Source: CAVXEF01 sp963827315
GTDB lineage: Bacteria > Planctomycetota > Phycisphaerae > Sedimentisphaerales > Anaerobacaceae
NCBI GenBank assembly: GCA_963827315.1
Contig: CAWHAL010000001.1
Location: 372,001-436,000 of the forward strand
DNA length: 64,000 nucleotides
Reading direction: 5' to 3'
Shown: positions 16,606 to 25,587 of the stretch, piece after piece
Layout of the letters: each line of letters opens with the position of its first letter
Numbering within the stretch: the stretch's first letter is position 1
Translations under genes and position numbers: made by a program
The notes under the pieces: generated by a model
What the model was told of the DNA's origin: nothing
The model's input: only the letters and a program-made list of their open reading frames with translations
Database searches by the model: none

Positions 16606-18684
16606 ATGAATGAAAAGCAGAGAAAAGTACCAGCATTCGACCGGGTAATTATAGTAAGAGCAATTATCGACTCTTTCAAGAAACTGAATCCCACTCATCA
16701 AATAAAAAATCCGGTGATGTTCGTGGTTCTTGTTGGAAGCATTTTGACTTCCGGTTTATATATTCATTCTTTGTTCGGCAAAGGTGAGGCACCGGCTGGT
16801 TTTATTCTCGCAGTTACGATATGGCTGTGGCTTACACTGGTTTTTGCCAATTTCTCAGAAGCCTTGGCTGAGGGCAGAGGCAAAGCTCAGGCAGCGAGTC
16901 TGCGACGCCATAGAAAAGATACTGTTGCCAAAAAATTAAAAGTGCCCCGGTTTGGGTCTGGTTATGTCCCGGTTTTCTCGAAAGAACTCTGCAAAGGAGA
17001 TATTGTGTTAGTTGAAGCAGGGGATATGATTCCAATGGATGGCGAGGTCATCGATGGAATTGCCTCGGTTGACGAAAGCGCCATTACCGGTGAAAGTGCG
17101 CCGGTAATCAGGGAAAGCGGTGGGGACAGGTCCGCCGTTACCGGCGGGACTAAAGTACTTTCGGACTGGCTGATTGTCAAAATCACTTCGAGCCCGGGTG
17201 AGACGTTTCTTGACCGGATGATTGCTATGGTAGAAGGCGCAAAACGCAAGAAAACGCCTAACGAGATAGCGCTGAGCATACTGCTTGCAGGATTAACTAT
17301 TATTTTTCTTCTTGCTACCGCGACCTTGCTGCCTTTTTCTATTTATAGTGTAACATCGTCAGGAAGCGGAACGCCGGTTACCGTAACCGTATTAGTGGCA
17401 TTGCTGGTGTGTCTTATTCCCACAACAATCGGCGGATTGCTCCCCGCCATTGGCATTGCCGGTATGGACAGAATGATTCAGGCCAACGTCATCGCAACTT
17501 CCGGCCGCGCGGTTGAAGCCGCAGGCGATGTGGACGTTTTGCTTTTGGATAAAACAGGAACAATTACGCTCGGCAACAGGCAGGCGGTCAATTTTATTCC
17601 TGCGGGCGGTTATACCGAAGCCGGGTTGGCCGATATCGCGCAGTTAGCTTCCTTATCCGATGAAACGCCGGAAGGCAGGAGTATAGTCATCCTCGCCAAA
17701 CAGCGATACAACATCCGGGAACGCCACGTGCAGGAGCTCGCCGCGAAGTTCATACCTTTCAGTGCGCAGACACGGATGAGCGGCGTTGACCTCGGCGATG
17801 GCAAAATGATTAGAAAGGGTGCTGTCGATGCAATTGAAAAATACGTTAAAGATTTTGGCGGAATGTTTCCCGCCGAAATGAAAGAAGTTGCAGCCGATAT
17901 AGCTAAAAACGGCGGCACCCCGCTTGCGGTCAGTGAAAATGCCCGCGTTGCCGGGGTTATTCACCTTAAAGACATCGTCAAGGGTGGCATAAAAGAACGT
18001 TTTTCCCAACTGCGCCGTATGGGCATTAAAACAATTATGATTACGGGAGATAACCCCATGACGGCTGCGGCTATCGCAGCCGAGGCAGGCGTTGATGATT
18101 TCTTGGCGGAAGCGACGCCGGAGATGAAGCTCAAACTTATCCGTGAAAAACAAAGCCAGGGACATTTGGTTGCAATGACCGGAGATGGTACCAATGATGC
18201 GCCTGCACTGGCGCAAGCGGATGTAGCCGTGGCGATGAATACAGGCACACAAGCCGCGAAAGAAGCAGGGAATATGGTGGACCTTGATTCCAATCCCACC
18301 AAACTTACTGAGGTAGTAAAAATCGGTAAGCAACTGTTGATTACACGAGGAGTGCTTACAACCTTTAGCATCGCTAATGATATTTCAAAATACTTTGCCA
18401 TTATCCCTGCGGCATTTGTCAGCACCTATCCTCCTTTGGCCAGACTTAATATTATGCATCTCGCCACCCCGCAAAGTGCGGTACTTTCAGCGGTTATTTT
18501 TAATGCAATCATTATCGTCCTGCTTATCCCACTTGCTCTGAGAGGCGCGCCTTACAAGGCAGTGTCGGCAAGCCGACTCTTGCGCAACAATATATTTATC
18601 TATGGTCTTGGAGGGATTATTGCCCCTTTCATAGGAATTAAGCTAATCGATATGCTGATAGTTGCGTTGAATTTGGTTAAGTAA
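16606..18684 (+). CDS. kdpB: K+-transporting ATPase subunit B (P1A ATPase)
   Basis: Catalytic P-type ATPase subunit, about 692 residues. Motifs: ITGESAPV (actuator), IPTTIGGLL (ion-path helix), the phosphorylated Asp in LLLDKTGTITLGNR, MSGVDLGDGKMIRKGA (nucleotide domain), and MTGDGTNDAPALAQADVAVAM (read in two parts). ATG 16606 is chosen because AAGGAG lies immediately upstream at proper spacing; a GTG three bases earlier is also in frame. Order F-A-B-C is canonical. It works with KdpA at the inner membrane to import K+ at low external concentration. No defect is seen. Confidence 0.97.
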   Translation: MNEKQRKVPAFDRVIIVRAIIDSFKKLNPTHQIKNPVMFVVLVGSILTSGLYIHSLFGKGEAPAGFILAVTIWLWLTLVFANFSEALAEGRGKAQAASLRRHRKDTVAKKLKVPRFGSGYVPVFSKELCKGDIVLVEAGDMIPMDGEVIDGIASVDESAITGESAPVIRESGGDRSAVTGGTKVLSDWLIVKITSSPGETFLDRMIAMVEGAKRKKTPNEIALSILLAGLTIIFLLATATLLPFSIYSVTSSGSGTPVTVTVLVALLVCLIPTTIGGLLPAIGIAGMDRMIQANVIATSGRAVEAAGDVDVLLLDKTGTITLGNRQAVNFIPAGGYTEAGLADIAQLASLSDETPEGRSIVILAKQRYNIRERHVQELAAKFIPFSAQTRMSGVDLGDGKMIRKGAVDAIEKYVKDFGGMFPAEMKEVAADIAKNGGTPLAVSENARVAGVIHLKDIVKGGIKERFSQLRRMGIKTIMITGDNPMTAAAIAAEAGVDDFLAEATPEMKLKLIREKQSQGHLVAMTGDGTNDAPALAQADVAVAMNTGTQAAKEAGNMVDLDSNPTKLTEVVKIGKQLLITRGVLTTFSIANDISKYFAIIPAAFVSTYPPLARLNIMHLATPQSAVLSAVIFNAIIIVLLIPLALRGAPYKAVSASRLLRNNIFIYGLGGIIAPFIGIKLIDMLIVALNLVK

Positions 18685-18695
18685 AGTGGAAGTAT

Positions 18696-19274
18696 ATGTT
18701 TCAAAAACAATTGAAATCTGCGTTTCTCGTTTTTCTGCTGCTGACAGTTATTACGGGGATTATATACCCATCTGTGATTACTGCCATCGCGCAGATATTT
18801 TTTCATCATCCGGCCAACGGCAGCATAGTATTAAAGGACGGAAAGCCCATAGGTTCGTCTCTCATTGGACAACCTTTCGAAGACCCCAAGTATTTTTGGG
18901 GACGTCTTTCTGCCACTTCACCGGTGGCGTTTAATGCTTCGGCTTCTTCTGGCTCGAACTTGGGCCCCCTGAATGCGGCTTTGCGTCAAAGTGCCAAGGT
19001 TCGCATAAAATTACTTAAAAACGCTGACCCAGAGAATAAGAGTCTAATCCCAGTTGATCTGGTAACAGCTTCTGCCAGCGGCCTTGACCCGCATATCAGT
19101 ATAGCCGCAGCGTTATATCAGGTCCCGCGAGTCGCGCGTTTACGAGGTATATCGCAGGAAAAGGTTGCTGAAATTGTCAGAGAAAACACACAAGGGCGTT
19201 TCTTGGGAGTGTTCGGTGAGCCGGTTGTTAATGTTTTGCAGTTGAATATGGCTTTGGATAAGTACAAAAGATGA
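18696..19274 (+). CDS. kdpC: K+-transporting ATPase subunit C
   Basis: 192 residues with a single N-terminal membrane helix (AFLVFLLLTVITGIIYPSV) and a periplasmic domain. KdpC motifs are present: GSSLIGQPFEDPKYFWGRLS, SSGSNLGPLNAAL, VTASASGLDPHIS and RVARLRGIS. The length matches the family (about 190). KdpC supports assembly of the KdpB-KdpA complex. It follows kdpB by 11 bases, and the KdpD-like gene begins 15 bases after it, so all are in one operon. Confidence 0.95.
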   Translation: MFQKQLKSAFLVFLLLTVITGIIYPSVITAIAQIFFHHPANGSIVLKDGKPIGSSLIGQPFEDPKYFWGRLSATSPVAFNASASSGSNLGPLNAALRQSAKVRIKLLKNADPENKSLIPVDLVTASASGLDPHISIAAALYQVPRVARLRGISQEKVAEIVRENTQGRFLGVFGEPVVNVLQLNMALDKYKR

Positions 19275-19289
19275 GGTATAATTCCGCAA

Positions 19290-21485
19290 ATGGATAAACG
19301 CCCCGATCCGGATAAACTGTTGGAGCAAATTCAGGCGGAGGTTTCCAAAAGAGGAAGACTAAAGATTTTTTTTGGTGCCGTTGCCGGTGTCGGAAAAACA
19401 TACGCCATGCTTGAGGATGCCGGGCATCGCAAAAAAGAGGGCGTTGACGTAGTCATCGGAATAGTCGAAACTCATAAGCGCCCAGAAACGGAAGTTCTGC
19501 TTGAAGGATTAGAGATAATTCCTCTCAAATCCGTTTCCTACAGGAACATTGAAGTTAAAGAATTTGATTTGGAAGCGGCCCTTAAGAGACGCCCTGCCCT
19601 TATTTTAGTGGATGAACTCGCCCATTCCAACGGTCCAGCGTCCCGACATACTAAACGGTGGCAAGATGTTGAAGAATTGCTCGATAGCGGCATCAATGTT
19701 TACACAACGCTTAACGTGCAACACTGTGATAGTGTCAATGACATTGTGGCGCAAATTACCAAAGTCATTGTCCGTGAGACGGTGCCGGATACTTTCGTTG
19801 AAAGAGCAGACGAAATAGAACTAATTGATATACCTACTGAAGAGTTGTTAAGACGGCTCAAAGAAGGAAAGGTCTATTTGGGAGAGCAGGCAGAATCGGC
19901 CGCCCTGAATTTCTTCCGTTTCGGCAATTTAATTGCCTTGCGTCAATTGGCCCTGAAATATACGAGCAGGAGCGTTGACACCAGATTACGCCTTTTTAAG
20001 GATGTTCATGCAATATCGACTGTTTGGAAAGTGGGAGAGCATTTTCTGGTGTGTATAAGCTCAAATCCCAGAGCTGCAAAAATTATTCGCGCTGCCAAAC
20101 AAATTGCTTCTGATTTAGGGGCTCAATGGACGGTGGTTTATGTTGAAAGGCCTTCGGCTTTTGAACAGAATGCTAAGGATAAGGGGCGAGTAGCTGAAAT
20201 GTTGCACTTTGCGGAAAAAATGGGAGCGAGTACGGTAACATTAAGCGGAGAAGATGTCGCCGAGACTTTGATTTCTTATGCTCGGTCAAAAAACATATCC
20301 AGAATTATCATAGGCAAACCCGGCAAACCCAGCTTGCGGGAGATACTATTCGGTTCATTTATTGACAAGCTAACTCGCAAATGCGGTGAGATTGATTTGT
20401 ATCTTATCAGCGGGGAAAGCAAAGAAGAACCGCCCCAAACGCAATATGTGCCGACGAAATCTTTTTCATGGAAAGGTGTCTTTTGGGCTGTTTTGATAAT
20501 CGGTCTTTGCACCGCTGTTAATAAACTGCTATTTCCGTATTTAGCCCTTGCAAACCTCATTATGGTTTATCTTTTAGGTGTGGTATGGCTTGCATTTCGA
20601 TATGGGCAGTTTATCTCGATGGTAGGAATGTTCTTAAGTATTGCTTTCTTTGATTTCTTTTTTATACCACCGTTTTATTCCTTTTCAATTATGGACGAGG
20701 AGCACTTTGTCACTTTTGGTGTTATGCTAATAGTCGGCCTGATTATCGGGAGTTTGACAGGCAGGTTGCGTCAACAAACTATAGAACTGCGTTTGCGAGA
20801 AGAAAATACGCGGGTCCTGTATTCCCTAAGCCGCGACCTTGCTAAATCATCACATCCCGATGAGCTTTTTCAAATTTTTCTTTCTCATATACAGGATTTT
20901 TTTAAATGTCCTGCCGTTATATTTGTTGTGAATCCAGCAAACAAGGCTCTAACCGTTCTTACAGCTATCTCGAGCGGCAGAGAACCAGCCTCTAAGGAGC
21001 AAGTGGTGGCAGCTTGGGTATATGAACATTGTAAAATTGCAGGAAAAGGAACGGATACGTTCTCTGGTTCGGAAGGATTATATGTACCATTAATCGGTTC
21101 CCAGGAAATTGTGGGGGTACTGGGTATTTTCCCAAGCAACGAAAAACAATTCATAAGTCCAGACAATTTTCACACCCTGGAGATGTTTGTCTCGCAGACC
21201 GCTCTGGCGGTTGAGGGGGCCCGGCTTGCTGAAGCCAATATAAGAACTGAGTCAGAGCTGGGGAGAACTCGCATTCGCAACGTGCTTCTCGATACTGCAA
21301 CATATGATGTCAGAGGCGCACTTGATGTGATTTCAAAATCTGCATCAGAACTGTTGAAGCAGGAGATGGTGGCTGATGAGACAATAAGAAATAGCTTGAT
21401 AAAAGAAATAATCAGACAGGCGGAACAACTTGACAATTTAGCAGTTGAGTTGCCGAAAATTATTGACGAATTGAAACAAAACTGA
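19290..21485 (+). CDS. kdpD: KdpD-like sensor without a histidine-kinase domain
   Basis: 731 residues against about 890 in KdpD. In order: the KdpD N-terminal ATP-binding domain (FFGAVAGVGKTYAML; LVDELAHSN; TTLNVQH), a USP domain at about 240-370 (FLVCISSNPRAAKIIRAAKQ; PGKPSLREILFGSFIDKL), four close membrane helices (about 395-490, with FFDFFFIPPFYSFS), a GAF domain (about 510-645) and a relic of the dimerisation helix. Where kinases have SHDLRTPL this protein has TYDVRGAL, so the phospho-acceptor His is Tyr672. The chain ends about 59 residues later with no ATPase domain, and none is encoded in any frame before pgi. No kdpE is present. Family knowledge: USP domains of some KdpD proteins bind c-di-AMP. 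A non-kinase c-di-AMP or K+ sensing role is inference. Confidence 0.88.
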   Translation: MDKRPDPDKLLEQIQAEVSKRGRLKIFFGAVAGVGKTYAMLEDAGHRKKEGVDVVIGIVETHKRPETEVLLEGLEIIPLKSVSYRNIEVKEFDLEAALKRRPALILVDELAHSNGPASRHTKRWQDVEELLDSGINVYTTLNVQHCDSVNDIVAQITKVIVRETVPDTFVERADEIELIDIPTEELLRRLKEGKVYLGEQAESAALNFFRFGNLIALRQLALKYTSRSVDTRLRLFKDVHAISTVWKVGEHFLVCISSNPRAAKIIRAAKQIASDLGAQWTVVYVERPSAFEQNAKDKGRVAEMLHFAEKMGASTVTLSGEDVAETLISYARSKNISRIIIGKPGKPSLREILFGSFIDKLTRKCGEIDLYLISGESKEEPPQTQYVPTKSFSWKGVFWAVLIIGLCTAVNKLLFPYLALANLIMVYLLGVVWLAFRYGQFISMVGMFLSIAFFDFFFIPPFYSFSIMDEEHFVTFGVMLIVGLIIGSLTGRLRQQTIELRLREENTRVLYSLSRDLAKSSHPDELFQIFLSHIQDFFKCPAVIFVVNPANKALTVLTAISSGREPASKEQVVAAWVYEHCKIAGKGTDTFSGSEGLYVPLIGSQEIVGVLGIFPSNEKQFISPDNFHTLEMFVSQTALAVEGARLAEANIRTESELGRTRIRNVLLDTATYDVRGALDVISKSASELLKQEMVADETIRNSLIKEIIRQAEQLDNLAVELPKIIDELKQN

Positions 21486-21583
21486 AATGCTCTCTTGATA
21501 CAACAGCCGAAAACTTATGCTGGACCCAGTTGCCCGAATAAATACCACGCCAGAAAGGTCGTTACATTTTCCCAAGTAAGGAA

Positions 21584-21611
21584 TTGAAAATCCCAGCGGA
21601 ATGAATACACT
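21584..21611 (+). promoter_or_regulatory. Possible promoter of pgi
   Basis: TTGAAA at 21584-21589, a 16-base spacer and TACACT at 21606-21611 in the 176-base gap before pgi. A moderate match only; the rest of the gap shows nothing else. Confidence 0.3.
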
Positions 21612-21661
21612 ATTGCTCTTGTGTCCACACTAAGCAGCAGCTAACGGAAAAAGGAGTATGC

Positions 21662-23071
21662 GTGGCTGAGAAACAAATCAGGCTCTATTACAAAAATGTC
21701 TTAGCTGAGGTAATCGGTTCTGAACACGGCGTCAGCAAAGAACAGCTTGAGAATCTGGCAAAACAAACCGCACCGCTTATCCCCAAAATCAAGGATGAAA
21801 TCACCGGCGGCAAAACACGATACGGCTTACTACCCTACGACCAACAGACCCCCAAAGCTGTCAAAAAACTCGTTCGGCAATTCAAGAGTCGATGCGAAAA
21901 TCTCGTTGTTTTAGGCATCGGCGGCTCGGCGCTGGGCAATATCGCACTACAAACCGCATTAAAACCTTATATGCACAACATAGACGACAAGCAGCGAAAA
22001 AACCCGCGGCTTTTCGTATTTGATAACGTTGACCCAGCACAATTCGGCTCATTTTTAGACTATATCAAGCCGCGACTTGGTAAAACAATCTTCAATGTTA
22101 TCAGCAAATCCGGCGAAACCGCTGAGACTGCGGCACAATTTTTAATTATTCATAAAATGCTTCAAGAAGCGTTCGGTCCCAAAGGCTTAAAGAGCCACGT
22201 CGTCGCAACTACCGACCCCCAAAAAGGTGCGCTACGCAAAATCGCAGACGAAAACGAACTACCCACTCTTGAGGTCCCCGGAGGTGTGGGCGGGCGATTC
22301 AGCGTACTTTCCGCGGTCGGTTTATTCAGCGCAGCGATGTGCGGTGTAAATATCGACCAGCTCCTCGCCGGCGCACGTGATATGGATAAAAGAGTCGGTA
22401 GCGAAGATTTTTACAAAAATCCCGCTGCGATAAACGCTGCGATAAACTATCATTTCTACAACAGGGGAAAAAGAATCTCGGTGATGATGCCATATAGTTA
22501 TCATCTCAAGGATTTGGCGGACTGGTATCGTCAATTGTGGGCGGAAAGTCTCGGCAAAAAATTCTCCCTTGACGGTGCCGAAGTTCATATCGGGCCGACG
22601 CCCGTTAAGGCGCTCGGTGCAACCGACCAGCACAGCCAGGTTCAGCTATACCGCGAAGGGCCTAACGACAAGATTTTCACGTTCCTCGAAGTTCAAAAGC
22701 ACGTTAAGAAACTGCGGATACCTCCGCCACCTGCCTGCGCACCTGAATTTAACTACCTCGCTCGAAAGGATATGGGGGAACTGCTCAACGCCGAGAAGAA
22801 GGCCACTGAATACGCGCTTTTGGCCAGCAATCGTCCGTGTCTTACCGTTATCTTTCCTGAAGTGAATGCTTATACGGTTGGCCAATTTATCTATCTATAT
22901 GAGGTAACAACATCGTTTGCCGGTGCTTTGTTCGGCATCAACACATACGACCAGCCTGCGGTTGAGTTAGGCAAAGAAGCTACCTTCGCCCTTATGGGAA
23001 GAGAGGGTTACAAAGAGCTGACTGAGCAAATTCAGCTTCTGACCAAATTTGACGAGAAGTTCCTCGTTTGA
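21662..23071 (+). CDS. pgi: Glucose-6-phosphate isomerase
   Basis: 469-residue cytoplasmic enzyme interconverting glucose-6-phosphate and fructose-6-phosphate. Motifs: VVLGIGGSALGNIALQTALK (phosphosugar site), VISKSGETAETAAQF (SIS domain), PGGVGGRFSVLSAVGLFSAA, and the C-terminal KHVKKLRIP/YEVTTSFAGALFGINTYDQP region. The length fits the shorter Bacillus-type Pgi. The start is GTG 21662, preceded by AAGGAG; an ATG at 21659 is out of frame. It stands alone between the kdp operon and a tRNA on the other strand. Confidence 0.93.
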   Translation: MAEKQIRLYYKNVLAEVIGSEHGVSKEQLENLAKQTAPLIPKIKDEITGGKTRYGLLPYDQQTPKAVKKLVRQFKSRCENLVVLGIGGSALGNIALQTALKPYMHNIDDKQRKNPRLFVFDNVDPAQFGSFLDYIKPRLGKTIFNVISKSGETAETAAQFLIIHKMLQEAFGPKGLKSHVVATTDPQKGALRKIADENELPTLEVPGGVGGRFSVLSAVGLFSAAMCGVNIDQLLAGARDMDKRVGSEDFYKNPAAINAAINYHFYNRGKRISVMMPYSYHLKDLADWYRQLWAESLGKKFSLDGAEVHIGPTPVKALGATDQHSQVQLYREGPNDKIFTFLEVQKHVKKLRIPPPPACAPEFNYLARKDMGELLNAEKKATEYALLASNRPCLTVIFPEVNAYTVGQFIYLYEVTTSFAGALFGINTYDQPAVELGKEATFALMGREGYKELTEQIQLLTKFDEKFLV

Positions 23072-23132
23072 CGTTCGCGTTTTACGAGGCAGGCATTCAG
23101 CCATCGCCCCACCCAAACAGAACCCACACAAC

Positions 23133-23206
23133 TGGGCGGTATTGGACTTGAACCAACGACCTCCTGCGTGTCGAGCAGGCGCTCTAACCAACTGAGCTAA
23201 CCGCCC
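23133..23206 (-). tRNA. tRNA-Val (anticodon GAC)
   Basis: Read on the minus strand the gene folds as a complete cloverleaf. Acceptor GGGCGGT/ACCGCCC with discriminator A, D-arm with AGTTGGTTA, anticodon stem CCTGC/GCAGG with loop TCGACAC giving anticodon GAC, and a T-arm with loop TTCAAGT. CCA is not encoded. The base before the anticodon (position 33) reads C rather than the near-universal U, which is odd and should be checked against reads. Confidence 0.88.
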
Positions 23207-23325
23207 TTTCGGTAGAGAACTATATTATCATTCGAGAACACAAAAATCAAGAAGTTTTGTGAGAAAGTGGATTCGACCCTTCGATTTCGCTCAGGGCAGG
23301 CAGGCCCACCACAAGGCTATTGCCA

Positions 23326-23826
23326 TCAGAGGTTTTTTCTGACAACTGCGGCGGCGGCGAGGGTTTTTTGTAAATTGCCACTTTGAACCGTCATCGATAT
23401 CTGAACACTTTTTACATAGACAACCATATCCCGCACGGCCGTGCTTTTAGTGAAGGCCATTGCGGTGACATTGTCACAAAGGACGTAGTCCCTGTCGGAA
23501 GGGTTATCGTTGGTGATGAGGTAAAGCTTGTTATCGGCGTTGCTATATCGATAGGTTATATCGTCTCCGTCAGCAGTGAGCAGAGAACATTCGTTATTCG
23601 CTGCGTTTGGGTCAACGGCGGTTGCGGTACGAAGCTGGGTTGTTATCCGAAAAAGGGCCTGGCGAGCGCTGTTGACCGCCTTGAAGGCATTTTCATTTTC
23701 TCTGTAGCTAATAACCGAGGCGTTAAAAGCTACCGCTACCGCTGCGAGCAGTATTGCAGTTATCGCCAGCACAATGAGCATTTCTGCTATGGTCAAGGCG
23801 ATGCGGTTGTCTGTTTTATTTTGCAT
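23326..23826 (-). CDS. Minor pseudopilin, prepilin-like
   Basis: 166 residues with a class III prepilin leader: a short hydrophilic start (MQNKTDNRIA), then LTIAEMLIVLAITAILLAAV with the conserved Glu at position 5 of the mature chain. Cleavage would follow Ala10, less usual than Gly. After the helix there is a globular domain with two cysteines. It resembles GspJ/GspH-type minor pseudopilins that form the tip of the type II secretion pseudopilus. It is the last gene of the pil/gsp cluster and follows another pseudopilin by 19 bases. No prepilin peptidase gene is in the window. Confidence 0.75.
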   Translation of the reverse strand: MQNKTDNRIALTIAEMLIVLAITAILLAAVAVAFNASVISYRENENAFKAVNSARQALFRITTQLRTATAVDPNAANNECSLLTADGDDITYRYSNADNKLYLITNDNPSDRDYVLCDNVTAMAFTKSTAVRDMVVYVKSVQISMTVQSGNLQKTLAAAAVVRKNL

Positions 23827-23845
23827 AAATCAAGCCTTTTTTTCG

Positions 23846-24265
23846 TCAGTATTTGGCCCGAATCCAACTGACAGAGCTGATTGGCTTGGAGTTTAGGGAA
23901 ACCTCCACGCTCACCCTGACGAAACTGCTGCTGTGGTCGCTGACCACGCGTTGCAGGTCCGACTCACTGACGTTTTCGACCGTAATCCGCTGGGTAAAGG
24001 CGGCAAAATCATTCAAAACTGTTCCGTCGGCATCAATTGGAGGACAAAAGTTTTTGCCGTCGAAGTCATCCAACAAATTGTCGTAAAGCCGCATCGCCGT
24101 CAGTTCCCGTATCTGCTCAATCAGAAACTCAGCGGTCGCCAACTCTGCACCTGCTGCGTTGGCTTTTGTAAAAGAGTTGCCAGCTGCGACCAGCGCTGCA
24201 ATTGCAAGCCCTACCAGTATTATCGCAACCAAGACCTCTATCAGTGAAAAACCAACCCTTTTCAT
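23846..24265 (-). CDS. Minor pseudopilin, GspI-like
   Basis: 139 residues. The leader MKRVG is followed by FSLIEVLVAIILVGLAIAAL, the standard N-methylation site with Phe1 and Glu5, cleaved after Gly. The phrase FSLIEVLVAI plus the short globular domain fits GspI/PilV-like minor pseudopilins. It lies 74 bases downstream of the GspF-like gene and upstream of a second pseudopilin, all on the minus strand. The major pseudopilin (GspG/PilA) is not in the window and must lie elsewhere. Confidence 0.78.
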   Translation of the reverse strand: MKRVGFSLIEVLVAIILVGLAIAALVAAGNSFTKANAAGAELATAEFLIEQIRELTAMRLYDNLLDDFDGKNFCPPIDADGTVLNDFAAFTQRITVENVSESDLQRVVSDHSSSFVRVSVEVSLNSKPISSVSWIRAKY

Positions 24266-24339
24266 TTGCGACTAACCACTTTTGAATTCTGAATTTTGAA
24301 TTTTTAATTCGGCTACGGCTTGGCCTTCGCCGAGACGAG

Positions 24340-25575
24340 TTATTTGCCTGCGATAGCGCTGGACATCTTGAAAATCGGCAGAATAATGCTCATCGCGATA
24401 AAGCCGACCAGGATGCCCATTACAATAATCATTATGGGTTCTATCATCGAGATGGAGGTTTTAATTACGGCCTTGAGTTCTCTGTTGTAGTACTCGGAGA
24501 TGTCTGCGAGCACTTCAGCGAGAGTACCGGAATCCTCGCCGCTGCTTATCATCTGCACTACATGGTCCGGCATCAGTTTGTATCGTCCGAGGCTCGCTGT
24601 GATTTTGTTGCCCTGACGGACATCCTCACTTACGCCGAGCCACATATTTTTGTAAAGCTCGTTGCCGGCTATCTGGGCCGTTATCGAAATGGTATTCAGT
24701 ATCGGCACACCCGCCCTCGTCAGCACTCCCATTGTATGAAGGCTCCTTGTTATATACAGATTTCTGCAAAGGGTTTTTATAAGGGGGAGTCTCAGTTTTG
24801 TTTTGTCCCACCATACGCGTCCAATCTCGGTACGAATGAGGTACATGAACCCGCCGATTGCTGCAGCGACAGCAGGCACTATCAAGAACCAATATCCCCG
24901 CAGCAGTGCACTTAGCGCCATCAGGATCTTTGTTGGGCGTGGCAGCAGATGCTCCTTTCCAGCGAATATCGCAGTGAACCTCGGCAGAACAAAAGTAAGC
25001 AGAAAAATAGTCACCACAATTGCCATTACCGCAATGATGATGGGGTACACCATAGCTCCCTTAACCTGCGAACTGGTTTCACTCTCGGCACCGAGGTACT
25101 CGGTCAATTTCTGCAGCATATTGCTTAAAGCGCCGGAGGTTTCAGCCGCTGCCACCATATTTATGTAAATACTACTGAAGACGTCACTGTGCTGAGCCAG
25201 GGCCTGTGAGAAGCTCTGTCCTGCTTCGATTCTGTCTTTAACATCCGTGATTACAGCCTTGAACTTTTCATTGTGAATCTGGGCGGCGATTGACTCAAGT
25301 GAGTCCTGAAGACTAATGCCGGCGCGGACCATAACGGCAAGCTGATTGGTGAAGTTGAGAATGTCTTTTTTGCTGGGCCCAAACTTGAACTTGAAATTCC
25401 GCACTTTCTGCACGAGGCTCTGCCTTTCGTCCGCCAGCCGAGCACTCTGGCGGTGAATACCTTTATCTGCAGGCGGAACCCGACCAGCTTGAGTCGCGTC
25501 CTCGCTGGCCATTGCCTGCTGCAGGGTTTTTGCCACCGCAGTACCACTATCGTTTTTTTGTAACGATTCGAACAT
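24340..25575 (-). CDS. PilC/GspF-type inner-membrane platform protein
   Basis: 411 residues. Two GspF repeats are readable. The first has FTNQLAVMVRAGISLQDSLE and ETSGALSNMLQKLTEYL before a membrane helix (about residues 175-200, IIIAVMAIVVTIFLLTFVLP). The second has RSLHTMGVLTRAGVPILNTI and GEDSGTLAEVLADISEYYNR before the final helix (IIVMGILVGFIAMSIILPIF). The N-terminal 70 residues are a charged extension. It forms the membrane platform that couples the assembly ATPase to pilin insertion. It starts 12 bases after pilT, in the same operon. Confidence 0.92.
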   Translation of the reverse strand: MFESLQKNDSGTAVAKTLQQAMASEDATQAGRVPPADKGIHRQSARLADERQSLVQKVRNFKFKFGPSKKDILNFTNQLAVMVRAGISLQDSLESIAAQIHNEKFKAVITDVKDRIEAGQSFSQALAQHSDVFSSIYINMVAAAETSGALSNMLQKLTEYLGAESETSSQVKGAMVYPIIIAVMAIVVTIFLLTFVLPRFTAIFAGKEHLLPRPTKILMALSALLRGYWFLIVPAVAAAIGGFMYLIRTEIGRVWWDKTKLRLPLIKTLCRNLYITRSLHTMGVLTRAGVPILNTISITAQIAGNELYKNMWLGVSEDVRQGNKITASLGRYKLMPDHVVQMISSGEDSGTLAEVLADISEYYNRELKAVIKTSISMIEPIMIIVMGILVGFIAMSIILPIFKMSSAIAGK

Positions 25576-25587
25576 AGCGTTGCAGCA

